From Edwardsiella anguillarum (GTDB lineage: Bacteria; Pseudomonadota; Gammaproteobacteria; Enterobacterales; Enterobacteriaceae), in assembly GCF_008801815.1 (NCBI RefSeq), contig NZ_VZOX01000009.1: DNA of 64,000 nt. One strand, given 5' to 3'. The notes under the pieces are model-generated. The model had not been told where the DNA came from. It ran no database searches and was given only the letters and a program-made list of their open reading frames with translations. The translations under genes and the position numbers were made by a program. Of this stretch, positions 27,549 to 36,785 are shown one piece after another. Each line of letters starts with the position of its first letter. Position 1 is the stretch's first letter.

Positions 27549-29111
27549 ATGTTTGATATTGTCGAACTGTCGCGTTTACAGTTTGCCTTAACGGCGATGT
27601 ACCATTTCCTGTTTGTCCCGCTAACGCTGGGGATGGCGTTTTTGCTGGCCATCATGGAAACGGTATATGTGCTGACCGGCAAGCAAATCTATAAAGATAT
27701 GACCAAGTTCTGGGGTAAGTTGTTCGGTATCAACTTCGCCCTGGGGGTCGCTACCGGTTTGACCATGGAGTTCCAGTTCGGGACCAACTGGTCGTACTAC
27801 TCTCACTACGTCGGCGATATCTTCGGTGCGCCGCTGGCCATCGAAGGGCTGATGGCGTTCTTCCTTGAGTCTACCTTCGTCGGGCTGTTCTTCTTTGGCT
27901 GGGATCGCCTGGGCAAAGTGCAGCACATGATGGTGACCTGGCTGGTCGCGCTGGGTTCCAACCTCTCCGCGCTGTGGATCCTGGTGGCCAACGGCTGGAT
28001 GCAGAACCCGATCGCCTCCGACTTTAACTTTGAAACCATGCGCATGGAGATGCTGAGCTTCTCCGAGCTGGTGCTAAACCCGGTCGCCCAGGTGAAGTTT
28101 GTGCACACCGTCTCCGCCGGCTACGTCACCGGCGCCATGTTCATTCTGGGCATCAGCGCTTACTATCTGCTGAAGGGCCGTGACTTCGCCTTTGCCAAGC
28201 GCTCGTTCGCCATCGCCGCCGCCTTCGGTATGGCGTCGGTGATCGCGGTGAGCCTGCTGGGCGATGAGTCTGGCTATGAGATGGGCAGCGTGCAGAAGAC
28301 CAAGCTGGCGGCCATTGAGGCCGAGTGGGAAACCCAGCCGGCACCGGCCTCCTTCAACCTTATCGCCCTGCCGGATCAGCAGACGGAGAGCAACCGCTAC
28401 GCGATTGAGATCCCCTATCTGCTGGGCCTGATCGCCACCCGCTCTCTCGATCAGCAGGTCATCGGCCTGAAAGATCTGATGAAGGAGAACGAGGGGCGCA
28501 TCCGTAACGGGATGAAGAGCTACCAGCTGCTGCAGGAGCTGCGCACCGGCAATACCGATCCGGCGGTGCGCGATGCCTTTAACCACAGCAAGCAGGATTT
28601 GGGCTACGGTCTGCTGCTGAAGCGCTATACCGATAACCCAGCTCAGGCCAGCGACGAGCAGATCGCCAAGGCAACCAAAGACTCCATTCCGGAGGTGGCG
28701 CCGCTGTACTTTGCCTTCCGTATCATGGTCGGCTGCGGCGTGCTGATGATGCTGCTGATCCTGGCGTCGTTCTACAGCGTAGTGCGCGGGCGCATCGGCG
28801 AGAAGCGCTGGCTGCTGCGCGCGGCCCTGGTGGGGATCCCGCTGCCGTGGATTGCCTGTGAGGCGGGCTGGTTCGTGGCCGAGTATGGCCGTCAGCCGTG
28901 GGCGATCAACGATGTGCTGCCGACGGCGGTCGCCAACTCGTCGCTGACCACAGGCGATCTGTGGTTCTCGATCATTCTGATCTGCGGTCTGTATACGCTG
29001 TTCCTGGTCGCTGAGCTGTATCTGATGTTCAAGTTTGCCCGCCTGGGGCCGAGCAGCCTGAAGACCGGTCGCTATCACTTTGAACAGACGAATGCGGTAG
29101 ACGCACGGTAA
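27549..29111 (+). CDS. cydA: Cytochrome bd-I ubiquinol oxidase subunit I
   Basis: This membrane subunit binds haems b558, b595 and d and oxidises ubiquinol at low oxygen. The 520-residue protein starts MFDIVELSRLQFALTAMYHFLFVPLTLG, with the haem-ligand His19 in MYHF. The GRQPWAINDVLPT segment and a long quinol-binding loop (about residues 250-380) are those of the long-Q-loop type. Length agrees with E. coli CydA (522). The ribosome site is AAGGAG. First gene of cydABX-ybgE. Confidence 0.97.
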   Translation: MFDIVELSRLQFALTAMYHFLFVPLTLGMAFLLAIMETVYVLTGKQIYKDMTKFWGKLFGINFALGVATGLTMEFQFGTNWSYYSHYVGDIFGAPLAIEGLMAFFLESTFVGLFFFGWDRLGKVQHMMVTWLVALGSNLSALWILVANGWMQNPIASDFNFETMRMEMLSFSELVLNPVAQVKFVHTVSAGYVTGAMFILGISAYYLLKGRDFAFAKRSFAIAAAFGMASVIAVSLLGDESGYEMGSVQKTKLAAIEAEWETQPAPASFNLIALPDQQTESNRYAIEIPYLLGLIATRSLDQQVIGLKDLMKENEGRIRNGMKSYQLLQELRTGNTDPAVRDAFNHSKQDLGYGLLLKRYTDNPAQASDEQIAKATKDSIPEVAPLYFAFRIMVGCGVLMMLLILASFYSVVRGRIGEKRWLLRAALVGIPLPWIACEAGWFVAEYGRQPWAINDVLPTAVANSSLTTGDLWFSIILICGLYTLFLVAELYLMFKFARLGPSSLKTGRYHFEQTNAVDAR

Positions 29112-29126
29112 ACAGGAGTCCACACT

Positions 29127-30266
29127 ATGTTCGAATATGAAGTATTGCGCTTTATCTGGTGGCTGCTGGTCGGTGTGCTGCTGATCGGATTTGCGATCAC
29201 CGATGGTTTTGATATGGGGGTCGGGATTCTCTCCCGTATCCTCGGTAAAACCGATACCGAGCGGCGGGTGATGATCAACGCCATCGCGCCGCACTGGGAC
29301 GGTAACCAGGTATGGCTGATCACCGCGGGCGGCGCGCTGTTTGCCGCCTGGCCGATGGTATACGCCGCCGCCTTCTCCGGCTTCTATGTGGCGATGATCC
29401 TGGTGCTGGCCGCCTTGTTCTTCCGCCCGGTGGGCTTTGACTACCGCTCTAAGATTGCCGATCCGCGCTGGCGTAACATGTGGGACTGGGGCATCTTCAT
29501 CGGTAGCTTCGTGCCGGCGCTGGTCTTTGGCGTGGCGTTCGGTAACCTGCTGCAGGGCGTGCCGTTCCATATCGATGAGTATCTGCGCCTGTTCTATACC
29601 GGCAACTTCTTCCAGCTGCTCAATCCGTTTGCCCTGCTGGCCGGCGTGGTCAGCCTGACCATGCTGCTGGTGCAGGGGGCGGCCTATCTGCAGATGAAGA
29701 CCGCCGGTGAACTGCGCCTGCGCGCCCGCGCCACGACGCAGATCTGCGCGCTGGTGATGATGGTGGCCTTCCTGCTGGCTGGGGTATGGCTGGTGAAGGG
29801 GATCGATGGCTATCTGGTGACTTCGATTCTTGACCATGCGGCGCCGTCCAACCCGCTGCATAAAGAGGTGGCGCATCAGGCCGGCGCCTGGCTGGTGAAC
29901 TTTGATGCGCATCCGATCCTGTGGCTGATTCCGGCGTTGGGCGTGGTGCTGCCGCTGCTGACTATCCTGACCTCCCGTCTGGATCGCTGCGGCTGGGCAT
30001 TCCTGTTCTCCTCGCTGACCATCGCCTGCGTGATCCTGACCGCCGGTGTGACCATGTTCCCGTTCGTGATGCCGTCCATCACCAACCCGAACATGAGTCT
30101 GACCATGTGGGACGCCACCTCCAGCCTGCTGACGCTGAAGGTGATGACGATTGTGGCGATCATTTTTGTACCTATCGTGCTGCTGTACACCCTGTGGTGC
30201 TACTACAAGATGTTTGGCCGACTGGACAAAAACTTTATCGAAGACAATAAACACTCACTGTACTGA
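29127..30266 (+). CDS. cydB: Cytochrome bd-I ubiquinol oxidase subunit II
   Basis: The 379-residue partner of CydA starts MFEYEVLRFIWWLLVGVLLIG and has the conserved AITDGFDMGVG and NAIAPHWDGNQVWL motifs. Length equals E. coli CydB. It is 15 bases after cydA and 19 bases before cydX. Confidence 0.98.
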   Translation: MFEYEVLRFIWWLLVGVLLIGFAITDGFDMGVGILSRILGKTDTERRVMINAIAPHWDGNQVWLITAGGALFAAWPMVYAAAFSGFYVAMILVLAALFFRPVGFDYRSKIADPRWRNMWDWGIFIGSFVPALVFGVAFGNLLQGVPFHIDEYLRLFYTGNFFQLLNPFALLAGVVSLTMLLVQGAAYLQMKTAGELRLRARATTQICALVMMVAFLLAGVWLVKGIDGYLVTSILDHAAPSNPLHKEVAHQAGAWLVNFDAHPILWLIPALGVVLPLLTILTSRLDRCGWAFLFSSLTIACVILTAGVTMFPFVMPSITNPNMSLTMWDATSSLLTLKVMTIVAIIFVPIVLLYTLWCYYKMFGRLDKNFIEDNKHSLY

Positions 30267-30285
30267 TCCGCTGGGGAGCTTAAGC

Positions 30286-30396
30286 ATGTGGTATTTTGCC
30301 TGGATTTTGGGAACGCTTATGGCCTGCTTTTTCGCTATCATCACCGCGATGGCGATTGAGAATCGCGAGAGCAAGGCGGCACAAGACGGTAAATGA
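30286..30396 (+). CDS. cydX: Cytochrome bd-I accessory subunit CydX
   Basis: This 36-residue single-span peptide, starting MWYFAWILGTLMACFFAIIT, is needed for stable haem binding in cytochrome bd. It matches E. coli CydX (37 residues). GGGGAG precedes the ATG. Its stop overlaps the ybgE start (ATGA). Confidence 0.95.
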   Translation: MWYFAWILGTLMACFFAIITAMAIENRESKAAQDGK

Positions 30397-30689
30397 TGAC
30401 CGGACTGGCAGACAGGCTGTATAGCCTGATGGATAAGGGCCCGCTGCGGGCCCTCTCCCTGATTCTGGCGCTGGCGCTGGCGGGCTGTATCTTTTGGGAT
30501 CCGACCCGCTTTGCGGCGAAAACCAGTTCGCTGGCGATCTGGCAGGGGCTGCTGCTGATGTGGGCCGTCTGCAGCGGCGTGGTGCACGGGGTCGGATTCC
30601 GTCCCCGCCGTCTGCGCTGGCGCGGGTTCTTTTCGCCGCTGCCGGCGCTGATCCTTCTGATCGCCGGACTGCTGTTCTTCTTCCGCTGA
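30393..30689 (+). CDS. ybgE: Cyd operon protein YbgE
   Basis: The 98-residue protein belongs to the YbgE family encoded in cyd operons; its role is not settled. Three hydrophobic segments are visible (about residues 19-35, 45-63 and 80-97), and the WDPTRFAAKTSSLAIWQGLLLMW stretch is characteristic. It overlaps cydX by four bases and ends the operon. A second ATG follows directly, so the start may be 30396. Confidence 0.9.
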   Translation: MMTGLADRLYSLMDKGPLRALSLILALALAGCIFWDPTRFAAKTSSLAIWQGLLLMWAVCSGVVHGVGFRPRRLRWRGFFSPLPALILLIAGLLFFFR

Positions 30690-30815
30690 GATCGGGGCCG
30701 CCGAGCGGGACGAGGCAGCCGACGCCGCCCGGAGCACGGCGCTATCAGACGCGCGAAGGCGGGTCCGCATCAAGCGCCGTCCGCCTATCGATAAGTCAGT
30801 GATCGTTCACTTCCA

Positions 30816-30847
30816 TTATGGGTCATCCGTCGACCCATAATTATTTT
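30816..30847 (+). terminator. Probable terminator of cydABX-ybgE
   Basis: Nine-base arms TTATGGGTC and GACCCATAA with a seven-base loop are followed by TTATTTT. It is 127 bases after ybgE and before the tol-pal operon. Confidence 0.65.
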
Positions 30848-30929
30848 AGCTCTCAGGTTTCTCCCCCATTCCAAACCCCATTTCAGTTGCGTATAGTATC
30901 CGCGTTGTTTAGCTATACTGGGATGTAGA

Positions 30930-31334
30930 GTGAGTCATATGGTATTCCAATGGCCGGTACGGGTGTACTTTGAGGACACCGATGCCGGGGGTGTAGTCTA
31001 TCACGCACGCTACATCGCCTTTTATGAAAGAGCGCGCACGGAGATGCTGCGTCAACATCATTTTAGTCAGCAACAGTTGCTGACTGAGCATGTCGCTTTT
31101 GCGGTCCGTCGCATGACCGTGGACTATTTGGCTCCCGCCCGCCTGGACGATCTGTTGGTGGTGGAGAGCGAGATTTCCGCGCTGCGGGGGGCTTCCCTTA
31201 CGTTTGCGCAGCGCATTGTCAATTCTGACGGTCTGGTTCTCAGCCGGGCCGATGTGCTGATTGCATGTATCGATCAAAATCTAATGAAGCCGATTGCGCT
31301 TCCAAAGTCTATTGTCGCGGAGTTTAAGCAGTGA
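30930..31334 (+). CDS. ybgC: Acyl-CoA thioesterase YbgC
   Basis: This is a hotdog-fold thioesterase encoded at the head of tol-pal operons; E. coli YbgC associates with the acyl carrier protein and phospholipid enzymes. The 134-residue protein has the active-site motif YFEDTDAGGVVYHARYIAFYERARTE split over residues 13-38, with the catalytic Asp in DTDAGG, and ends LPKSIVAEFKQ as in E. coli. GTG at 30930 gives the E. coli length; ATG at 30939 is the alternative. Its end overlaps the tolQ start. Confidence 0.95.
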   Translation: MSHMVFQWPVRVYFEDTDAGGVVYHARYIAFYERARTEMLRQHHFSQQQLLTEHVAFAVRRMTVDYLAPARLDDLLVVESEISALRGASLTFAQRIVNSDGLVLSRADVLIACIDQNLMKPIALPKSIVAEFKQ

Positions 31335-32014
31335 CTGACATGAACATTCTGGATTTATTCCTGAAAGCAAGCCTGCTGGTAAAGCTTATCATGCTGGTAT
31401 TGATATGCTTTTCGGTTGCCTCCTGGGCGATCATTATCCAGCGTACTCGCATCCTGAATGCGGCTACGCGTGATGCCGAGGCTTTTGAGGATAAATTTTG
31501 GTCCGGCATCGAGCTGTCCCGTCTGTATCAGGAAAGCCAGACCCGGCGCGATGCCCTGAGTGGCTCCGAGCAGATCTTCTACTCCGGATTTAAGGAGTTT
31601 GCTCGCCTGCACCGCATGAATAGCCATGCGCCGGAAGGGGTGATCGAAGGGGCATCGCGCGCGATGCGCATTTCGCTCAACCGGGAGATCGAGGCGATGG
31701 AGAACCACATTCCGTTCCTGGGCACCGTCGGTTCTATCAGCCCTTATATCGGCCTGTTCGGTACCGTTTGGGGGATTATGCACGCCTTTATCGGTCTGGG
31801 CGCCGTGAAGCAGGCGACGCTGCAGATGGTGGCGCCGGGTATCGCCGAAGCGCTGATCGCGACGGCGATCGGTCTGTTCGCCGCGATCCCGGCCGTGATG
31901 GCCTATAACCGCCTCAGCCTACGGGTGAATAAGCTGGAGCAGAACTATGAAAACTTCATGGAAGAGTTCATCGCTATTCTGCACCGCCAGGCCTTTGCCG
32001 CTGACGGCAAGTAA
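31331..32014 (+). CDS. tolQ: Tol-Pal system inner-membrane protein TolQ
   Basis: TolQ is the proton-channel scaffold that, with TolR, energises TolA for outer-membrane constriction during division. The 227-residue protein begins MTDMNILDLFLKASLLVKLI, nearly identical to E. coli TolQ, with three membrane helices and the conserved IPFLGTVGSISPYIGLFGTVWGIM. The start is GTG and overlaps the ybgC stop by four bases. Confidence 0.97.
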   Translation: MTDMNILDLFLKASLLVKLIMLVLICFSVASWAIIIQRTRILNAATRDAEAFEDKFWSGIELSRLYQESQTRRDALSGSEQIFYSGFKEFARLHRMNSHAPEGVIEGASRAMRISLNREIEAMENHIPFLGTVGSISPYIGLFGTVWGIMHAFIGLGAVKQATLQMVAPGIAEALIATAIGLFAAIPAVMAYNRLSLRVNKLEQNYENFMEEFIAILHRQAFAADGK

Positions 32015-32026
32015 GTTGAGGATAGC

Positions 32027-32449
32027 ATGGCAAGATTAGGTGGACGGCGCGATCTCAAGTCGGAAATCAATATCGTTCCGCTGCTCGACGTGCTGTTGGT
32101 GCTGGTGCTGATCTTCATGGCGACGGCGCCGATTATTACGCAAAGCGTTGAGGTGGATTTGCCGGATGCGACGGAGTCGAAAACCGTCAGCACCAACGAT
32201 CACCCGCCGGTGATCGTGGAGGTCTCCGGAGTAGGGCAGTATGCGGTGGTGGTGGATCATAACCGCATGGAGCAGCTGCCGCCGGAGCAGGTGATCGCCG
32301 AGGCGCAGGCGCAGCTCAAGGCCGACCCGAAAACGGTGTTTCTGATCGGGGGAGCCAAAGAGGTACCGTACGATGAAATTATTAAGGCGCTCAATTTATT
32401 ACATCAGGCCGGAGTCACCTCCGTGGGACTGATGACGCAGCCGATTTAA
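32027..32449 (+). CDS. tolR: Tol-Pal system protein TolR
   Basis: The 140-residue protein has one N-terminal helix with the protonatable Asp in NIVPLLDVLLVLVLIFMATAP and a periplasmic domain ending GVTSVGLMTQPI. It forms the ion-conducting complex with TolQ. It starts 12 bases after tolQ. A terminator-like hairpin lies between it and tolA. Confidence 0.97.
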   Translation: MARLGGRRDLKSEINIVPLLDVLLVLVLIFMATAPIITQSVEVDLPDATESKTVSTNDHPPVIVEVSGVGQYAVVVDHNRMEQLPPEQVIAEAQAQLKADPKTVFLIGGAKEVPYDEIIKALNLLHQAGVTSVGLMTQPI

Positions 32450-32475
32450 GGGATTCGCCGCCGCGTAGCGTAAGC

Positions 32476-32512
32476 AGACATGCAGCCTGTATGGGCTGCG
32501 TGTCTTTGTTTT
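32476..32512 (+). terminator. Terminator-like hairpin between tolR and tolA
   Basis: AGACATGCAGCC (32476-32487) pairs with GGCTGCGTGTCT (32494-32505) through 12 pairs, one of them G-U, around a six-base loop, followed by TTTGTTTT. It looks like a true rho-independent terminator, inside an operon whose distal genes are needed in the same complex. Confidence 0.6.
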
Positions 32513-32578
32513 ACAGCGCGGCGGGTAGTGGCCCGGCACGGCAGGATCTTGGAAGCGACTAGCGGTTGGAATCGAATT

Positions 32579-33796
32579 GTGGGAAATGCTACTGAGCAAA
32601 AAGATAAGCTGAATCGCTCTGTCATCATCTCGGTGATTTTGCACATTGTCCTGATCGGCCTGCTGATTTGGGGCTCCCTGATGCAGGATAACCCGATGAG
32701 CGAGGGCGGTGACGGCGGCGGCGGCGGCTCGGCGATCGACGCGGTGATGGTGGATCCGAATGCGGTCGTGCAGCAGTACAACCGCCAGCAGGAGCAGCAG
32801 AACGCGGCCCAGCGCGCGGAGCAGCAGCGTCAGCAGAAAGCGGAAAAGCAGGCGCAGGAGATGCAGCGTAAGCAGGCGGAAGAGCAACAGCGCCTGAAGG
32901 CGCTGGAGAAAGAGCGTCTGCAGGCGCAGGAAGATGCCAAACAGGCGGCGGAAGAGGCCAAGCAGGCCGCGGAGCAGGCTAAAAAACAGGCCGCGGAAGA
33001 GGCCAAGCAGGCGGCAGAAGAGGCGAAGAAGGCCGCCGCGCTGGCGGTGCAGCAGGCGAAGGAAGAGGCGGCGAAAGCGGCCGCCGAGGCCAAGAGACAG
33101 GCCGAGGAAGAGGTGAAAAAAGCCGCCCTTGCCGCGAAGAAACAGGCTGACGAGGCGGCGAAGAAGGCCGCAGAAGAGGCGAAGAAGGCCGCCGACGCCG
33201 CGAAGAAGCAGGCGGCGGAAGAGGCGAAGAAAGCGGCGGAGGCTAAGGCCGCGGCGGACGCGAAGGCGGAGGCCAAGGCGAAAGCGGCGGCAGAGGCTAA
33301 GGCGAAGGCCGATACCGAGGCCAAGGCCAAGGCCGACGCCAAGAAAGCCGCCGAGGCGAAGAAGAAGGCGGCCGCCGCGAAGCAGGCTGACGAGGTGGAC
33401 GATCTGTTTGGCGGCCTGGCGTCGTCGAAGAACGCGCCGAAAGGCACCGCCAACGGCGGCACGCCCGGCAACAGCGGCAAGGCGGGCCCGGACGGCAAAG
33501 GCAATAGCAAGGCTTCCGGCGCCTCCGGCGCAGAAATTAGCGGCTATGGGAATCAAATTAGAAGCGCAATCATGGCGAAGTTTTATACTGATCCAAGCTA
33601 TGCTGGAAAAACCTGCGATCTGCGCATCAAGCTGGCGCCCGATGGCCTGCTGCTCGATGTGAAGGCGGAAGGGGGCGATCCGGCGCTGTGCCAGGCGGCG
33701 CTCTCCGCCGCGCGTCAGGCGCGCTATCCCAAGCCGCCCAGCGACGCGGTGTACCAGGTGTTTAAAAATGCGCCGGTGGTGTTCCAGCCGCAGTGA
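32579..33796 (+). CDS. tolA: Tol-Pal system protein TolA
   Basis: TolA spans the periplasm and links TolQR to Pal and TolB. The 405-residue protein starts with GTG at 32579 (GNATEQKDKLNRSVIISVIL), matching the SKATEQNDKLKRA N-terminus in E. coli. Domain order is one membrane helix, a Gly-rich hinge (EGGDGGGGGSAIDAVMVD), a long Ala/Lys/Glu helical domain (about residues 60-290) and the C-terminal domain (SYAGKTCDLRIKLAPDG). The coding repeats are codon-level variations of KKAAEEAK. E. coli TolA has 421 residues; the difference is in the helical domain. The upstream frame to 32480 crosses the hairpin and is not supported. Confidence 0.95.
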   Translation: MGNATEQKDKLNRSVIISVILHIVLIGLLIWGSLMQDNPMSEGGDGGGGGSAIDAVMVDPNAVVQQYNRQQEQQNAAQRAEQQRQQKAEKQAQEMQRKQAEEQQRLKALEKERLQAQEDAKQAAEEAKQAAEQAKKQAAEEAKQAAEEAKKAAALAVQQAKEEAAKAAAEAKRQAEEEVKKAALAAKKQADEAAKKAAEEAKKAADAAKKQAAEEAKKAAEAKAAADAKAEAKAKAAAEAKAKADTEAKAKADAKKAAEAKKKAAAAKQADEVDDLFGGLASSKNAPKGTANGGTPGNSGKAGPDGKGNSKASGASGAEISGYGNQIRSAIMAKFYTDPSYAGKTCDLRIKLAPDGLLLDVKAEGGDPALCQAALSAARQARYPKPPSDAVYQVFKNAPVVFQPQ

Positions 33797-33875
33797 TGAA
33801 CTCGGCGCCGCGGCGGCGATCGGCGGATCGTTATCGGATTCGGCCGATGGACTTCTGCGGCGGCATGTAGTGTTG

Positions 33876-33907
33876 TTGACATTGATTTGTTAAAATTCTG
33901 CTAATTT
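33876..33907 (+). promoter_or_regulatory. Possible tolB promoter
   Basis: TTGACA at 33876-33881 is a perfect -35. A -10 is less sure: TGCTAA after 17 bases, or the extended form TGCTAATTT ending near 33907. E. coli has an internal promoter before tolB, which supports the reading. Confidence 0.35.
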
Positions 33908-33940
33908 ATCGTGGCCAGAGGGTCGGATAAGGGAGATAAG

Positions 33941-35233
33941 ATGAAGCAGGCGTTTCGTTTGATGGTGGGGCTTCTCGTCCTGTGGGCCAGCGTGCTCCAT
34001 GCCGAAGTCCGAATCGTGATAACCCAAGGGGTAGACTCTGCCCGCCCGATTGGCGTAGTTCCCTTTAAGTGGATGGGGCCGGGCGCGGCGCCGGAGAATA
34101 TCGGCGGAATCATCGCCGCCGATCTGCGCAACAGCGGTAAGTTTAACCCGATCGATGCCAGCCGGATGCCGCAGCAGCCGTCGACGGCCGCCGAGGTCAC
34201 CCCGGCCGCCTGGACAGCGCTGGGGATCGACGCCGTGGTGGTCGGTCAGGTGCAGCCTGGCGCGGACGGTAGCTATCTGGTCTCCTACCAGCTGGTGGAT
34301 ACCTCCGGGAACCCGGGCAGCGTGCTGGCGCAGAATCAGTATAAGGTGACCAAGCAGTGGCTGCGCTACGCCGCCCATACCGCCAGCGACGAGGTGTTTG
34401 AGAAGCTGACCGGTATCAAGGGGGCCTTCCGCACCCGCATCGCCTATGTGGTGCAGACCAACGGCGGTCAGTTCCCCTATGAGCTACGCGTGGCCGACTA
34501 CGATGGTTACAACCAGTTTGTGGTGCATCGCTCCGCCGAGCCGCTGATGTCGCCGGCCTGGTCGCCGGACGGCAGCAAGCTGGCCTACGTGACCTTTGAG
34601 AGCGGCCGTTCGGCGCTGGTGATCCAGACCCTCTCTAACGGTGCGATCCGTCAGGTGGCCTCTTTCCCGCGCCACAACGGCTCCCCGGCCTTCTCTCCGG
34701 ACGGCAGCAAGCTGGCGTTTGCGCTCTCCAAGACCGGCAGCCTCAACCTGTACGTGATGGATCTGGCCTCCGGCGCCATCCGTCAGGTGACCGATGGCCG
34801 CAGCAACAACACGGAGCCGACCTGGTTCCCGGACAGCCAAAACCTGGCCTTTACCTCTGACCAGGCCGGCCGGCCGCAGATTTATAAAATGAACATCAAC
34901 GGCGGTGCCGCGCAGCGCCTGACCTGGGAAGGCTCCCAGAATCAGGATGCCGAAGTGAGCCCTGACGGGAAATTCCTGGTCATGGTGAGCAGCAATGCAG
35001 GCGCGCAGCATATCGCTAAACTGGATCTTGGAACGAATGCCACTCAGGTTCTGACGGATACGTTCCTGGATGAAACGCCGAGTATCGCGCCGAACGGCAC
35101 CATGGTGATTTACAGTTCTACCCAGGGACTGGGCTCCGTGCTGCAGTTAGTATCGATAGACGGGCGTTTTAAAGCGCGTCTTCCGGCTACCGATGGTCAG
35201 GTTAAGTTCCCTGCCTGGTCGCCGTATCTGTGA
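33941..35233 (+). CDS. tolB: Tol-Pal system beta-propeller protein TolB
   Basis: TolB is the periplasmic protein that cycles between Pal and TolA. The 430-residue precursor (same as E. coli) starts MKQAFRLMVGLLVLWASVLH with a signal peptide ending near HAEVRI. An N-terminal domain is followed by a six-bladed propeller with repeats such as SPAWSPDGSKLAYVTF and SPAFSPDGSKLAFALS. The ATG at 33941 has GGGAG upstream and the GTG ten codons earlier does not fit a signal peptide. Confidence 0.97.
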   Translation: MKQAFRLMVGLLVLWASVLHAEVRIVITQGVDSARPIGVVPFKWMGPGAAPENIGGIIAADLRNSGKFNPIDASRMPQQPSTAAEVTPAAWTALGIDAVVVGQVQPGADGSYLVSYQLVDTSGNPGSVLAQNQYKVTKQWLRYAAHTASDEVFEKLTGIKGAFRTRIAYVVQTNGGQFPYELRVADYDGYNQFVVHRSAEPLMSPAWSPDGSKLAYVTFESGRSALVIQTLSNGAIRQVASFPRHNGSPAFSPDGSKLAFALSKTGSLNLYVMDLASGAIRQVTDGRSNNTEPTWFPDSQNLAFTSDQAGRPQIYKMNINGGAAQRLTWEGSQNQDAEVSPDGKFLVMVSSNAGAQHIAKLDLGTNATQVLTDTFLDETPSIAPNGTMVIYSSTQGLGSVLQLVSIDGRFKARLPATDGQVKFPAWSPYL

Positions 35234-35279
35234 TGCATGAATAAAACTATACTTATATAAATTTAAAAGGATCAATAAG

Positions 35280-35792
35280 ATGCAACTGAACAAAGTTCTC
35301 AAGGGGCTGATGCTGGTACTGCCGATCATGGCCGTGGCTGCCTGTAGTTCAAAGAAAAACACCAATGACGATCAGTCCGGTATGGGCATGGGCGCCAACG
35401 GTATGGAAAACAGCAGCAGCAATCTCTCTTCTGATGAACAGGCTCGTTTGCAGATGCAGGAGCTGCAGAAAAACAACATCGTTTACTTCGGCCTGGATAA
35501 ATACGACGTGACGCCGGACTACATGCAGGAGCTGGATGCCCACGCGGCGTTCCTGCGCAGCAACCCGTCCTACAAAGTCACCGTAGAAGGCCATACCGAC
35601 GAGCGCGGTACCCCGGAGTACAACATCGCGCTGGGCGAACGTCGCGCCAATGCGGTGAAGATGTATCTGCAGGGTAAAGGCGTTAGCGCCGATCAGATCG
35701 ATATCGTTTCCTACGGTAAAGAGAAGCCTGCGGTACTGGGTCACGACGAAGCGGCATACGCTAAAAACCGTCGTGCCGTACTGGTCTACTAA
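35280..35792 (+). CDS. pal: Peptidoglycan-associated lipoprotein Pal
   Basis: Pal anchors the outer membrane to peptidoglycan. The 170-residue precursor has a lipoprotein signal with lipobox VAAC (Cys22), a Ser/Asn-rich linker, and an OmpA-like domain with TVEGHTDERGTPEYNIALGE. It follows tolB by 46 bases. Confidence 0.98.
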   Translation: MQLNKVLKGLMLVLPIMAVAACSSKKNTNDDQSGMGMGANGMENSSSNLSSDEQARLQMQELQKNNIVYFGLDKYDVTPDYMQELDAHAAFLRSNPSYKVTVEGHTDERGTPEYNIALGERRANAVKMYLQGKGVSADQIDIVSYGKEKPAVLGHDEAAYAKNRRAVLVY

Positions 35793-35816
35793 TTCTGTTA
35801 CCTAGACGAGTAGCGA

Positions 35817-36611
35817 ATGAGCAGTAACTTCAGACGTCATATGATGGGTCTGTCGTTACTGGTTGGCGTAGCGGCCCCCTGGGCCGCTACTGCCCAAGCG
35901 CCAATCAGTAGCGTCGGCTCCGGCTCGGTGGAAGACCGGGTGACCTCCCTTGAGCGTATTACCAACGCTCAGGGCCAGCTGTTGACTCAGCTTCAGCAAC
36001 AGCTTTCCGATAACCAGCGTGATATTGACACCCTGCGCGGGCAGATCCAGGAAAACCAATATCAACTGAATCAGATCGTGGAACGCCAGAAACAGATCTA
36101 TCAGCAGATGGACTCTCTGAGCAGCGGCAGCGGCAGCGCGGCTCAGGGCGCGGCAGCGTCTTCGACGGCAGCGACAGCACCCGCCCAGGCGGCGGAGGCC
36201 AGCGCGCCGGCGACGGCGACCCCACAGGCGGCCGCCAGCGGCGGTGACGCCAACGCGGACTATAACCGCGCCGTCGATCTGGTGCTGGTGAAGAAGCAGA
36301 ACGATCAGGCGATTTCGGCTTTCCAGACCTTTATCAAACAGTACCCGGACTCCACCTATCAGCCCAACGCCAACTACTGGCTGGGGCAGCTGTTTTACAG
36401 CAAGGGGAAAAAGGACGATGCGGCCTATTATTATGCCGTGGTGGTAAAAAACTACCCCAAATCGCCCAAGGCCGCGGAGTCTATGTATAAGGTCGGCGTG
36501 ATCATGCAGGAGAAGGGGCAGACCGATAAGGCCAACGCCGTTTACCAGCAGGTGATCAAACAATATCCGAACAGCGATGCGGCCAAGCTGGCGCAAAAAC
36601 GCATGGGATAA
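35817..36611 (+). CDS. cpoB: Cell division coordinator CpoB
   Basis: CpoB (YbgF) is a periplasmic TolA-binding protein that coordinates peptidoglycan synthesis with outer-membrane constriction. The 264-residue precursor has a signal peptide (residues 1-28, ending ATAQA), a trimerising coiled coil (about 35-110), an Ala-rich linker and a C-terminal TPR domain with YQPNANYWLGQLFYSKGKKDD and AAESMYKVGVIMQEKGQTDKA. It is the last gene of the tol-pal operon. A stem at 36624-36652 follows without a clear U run. Confidence 0.96.
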   Translation: MSSNFRRHMMGLSLLVGVAAPWAATAQAPISSVGSGSVEDRVTSLERITNAQGQLLTQLQQQLSDNQRDIDTLRGQIQENQYQLNQIVERQKQIYQQMDSLSSGSGSAAQGAAASSTAATAPAQAAEASAPATATPQAAASGGDANADYNRAVDLVLVKKQNDQAISAFQTFIKQYPDSTYQPNANYWLGQLFYSKGKKDDAAYYYAVVVKNYPKSPKAAESMYKVGVIMQEKGQTDKANAVYQQVIKQYPNSDAAKLAQKRMG

Positions 36612-36785
36612 CCCTAAACGGGACGGAAATCAGGCGTATTGCCTGTTTTCCGCGCCCGGGTGTATGAAGCGCAAGCAATTGACCGGATTCTGAGAATTTT
36701 TGGTTGCGCTGTCGAGATAAATGGGTAATATATGCCGCCGTTGCCAAGACAAAGTGTAAACCGAGTCGCGGCGGCATTACGGAAT

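Noticed and set aside
28074..30254. Long open frame antisense to cydA-cydB (726 codons)
   Set aside because: It mirrors the codon phase of highly conserved cyd genes in GC-rich DNA and has no recognisable domains; it is a shadow frame.
32760..33400. Repetitive GCG/AAG-rich stretch, considered as a satellite repeat
   Set aside because: It encodes the Ala/Lys/Glu helical domain of TolA; the repetition is at the protein level.
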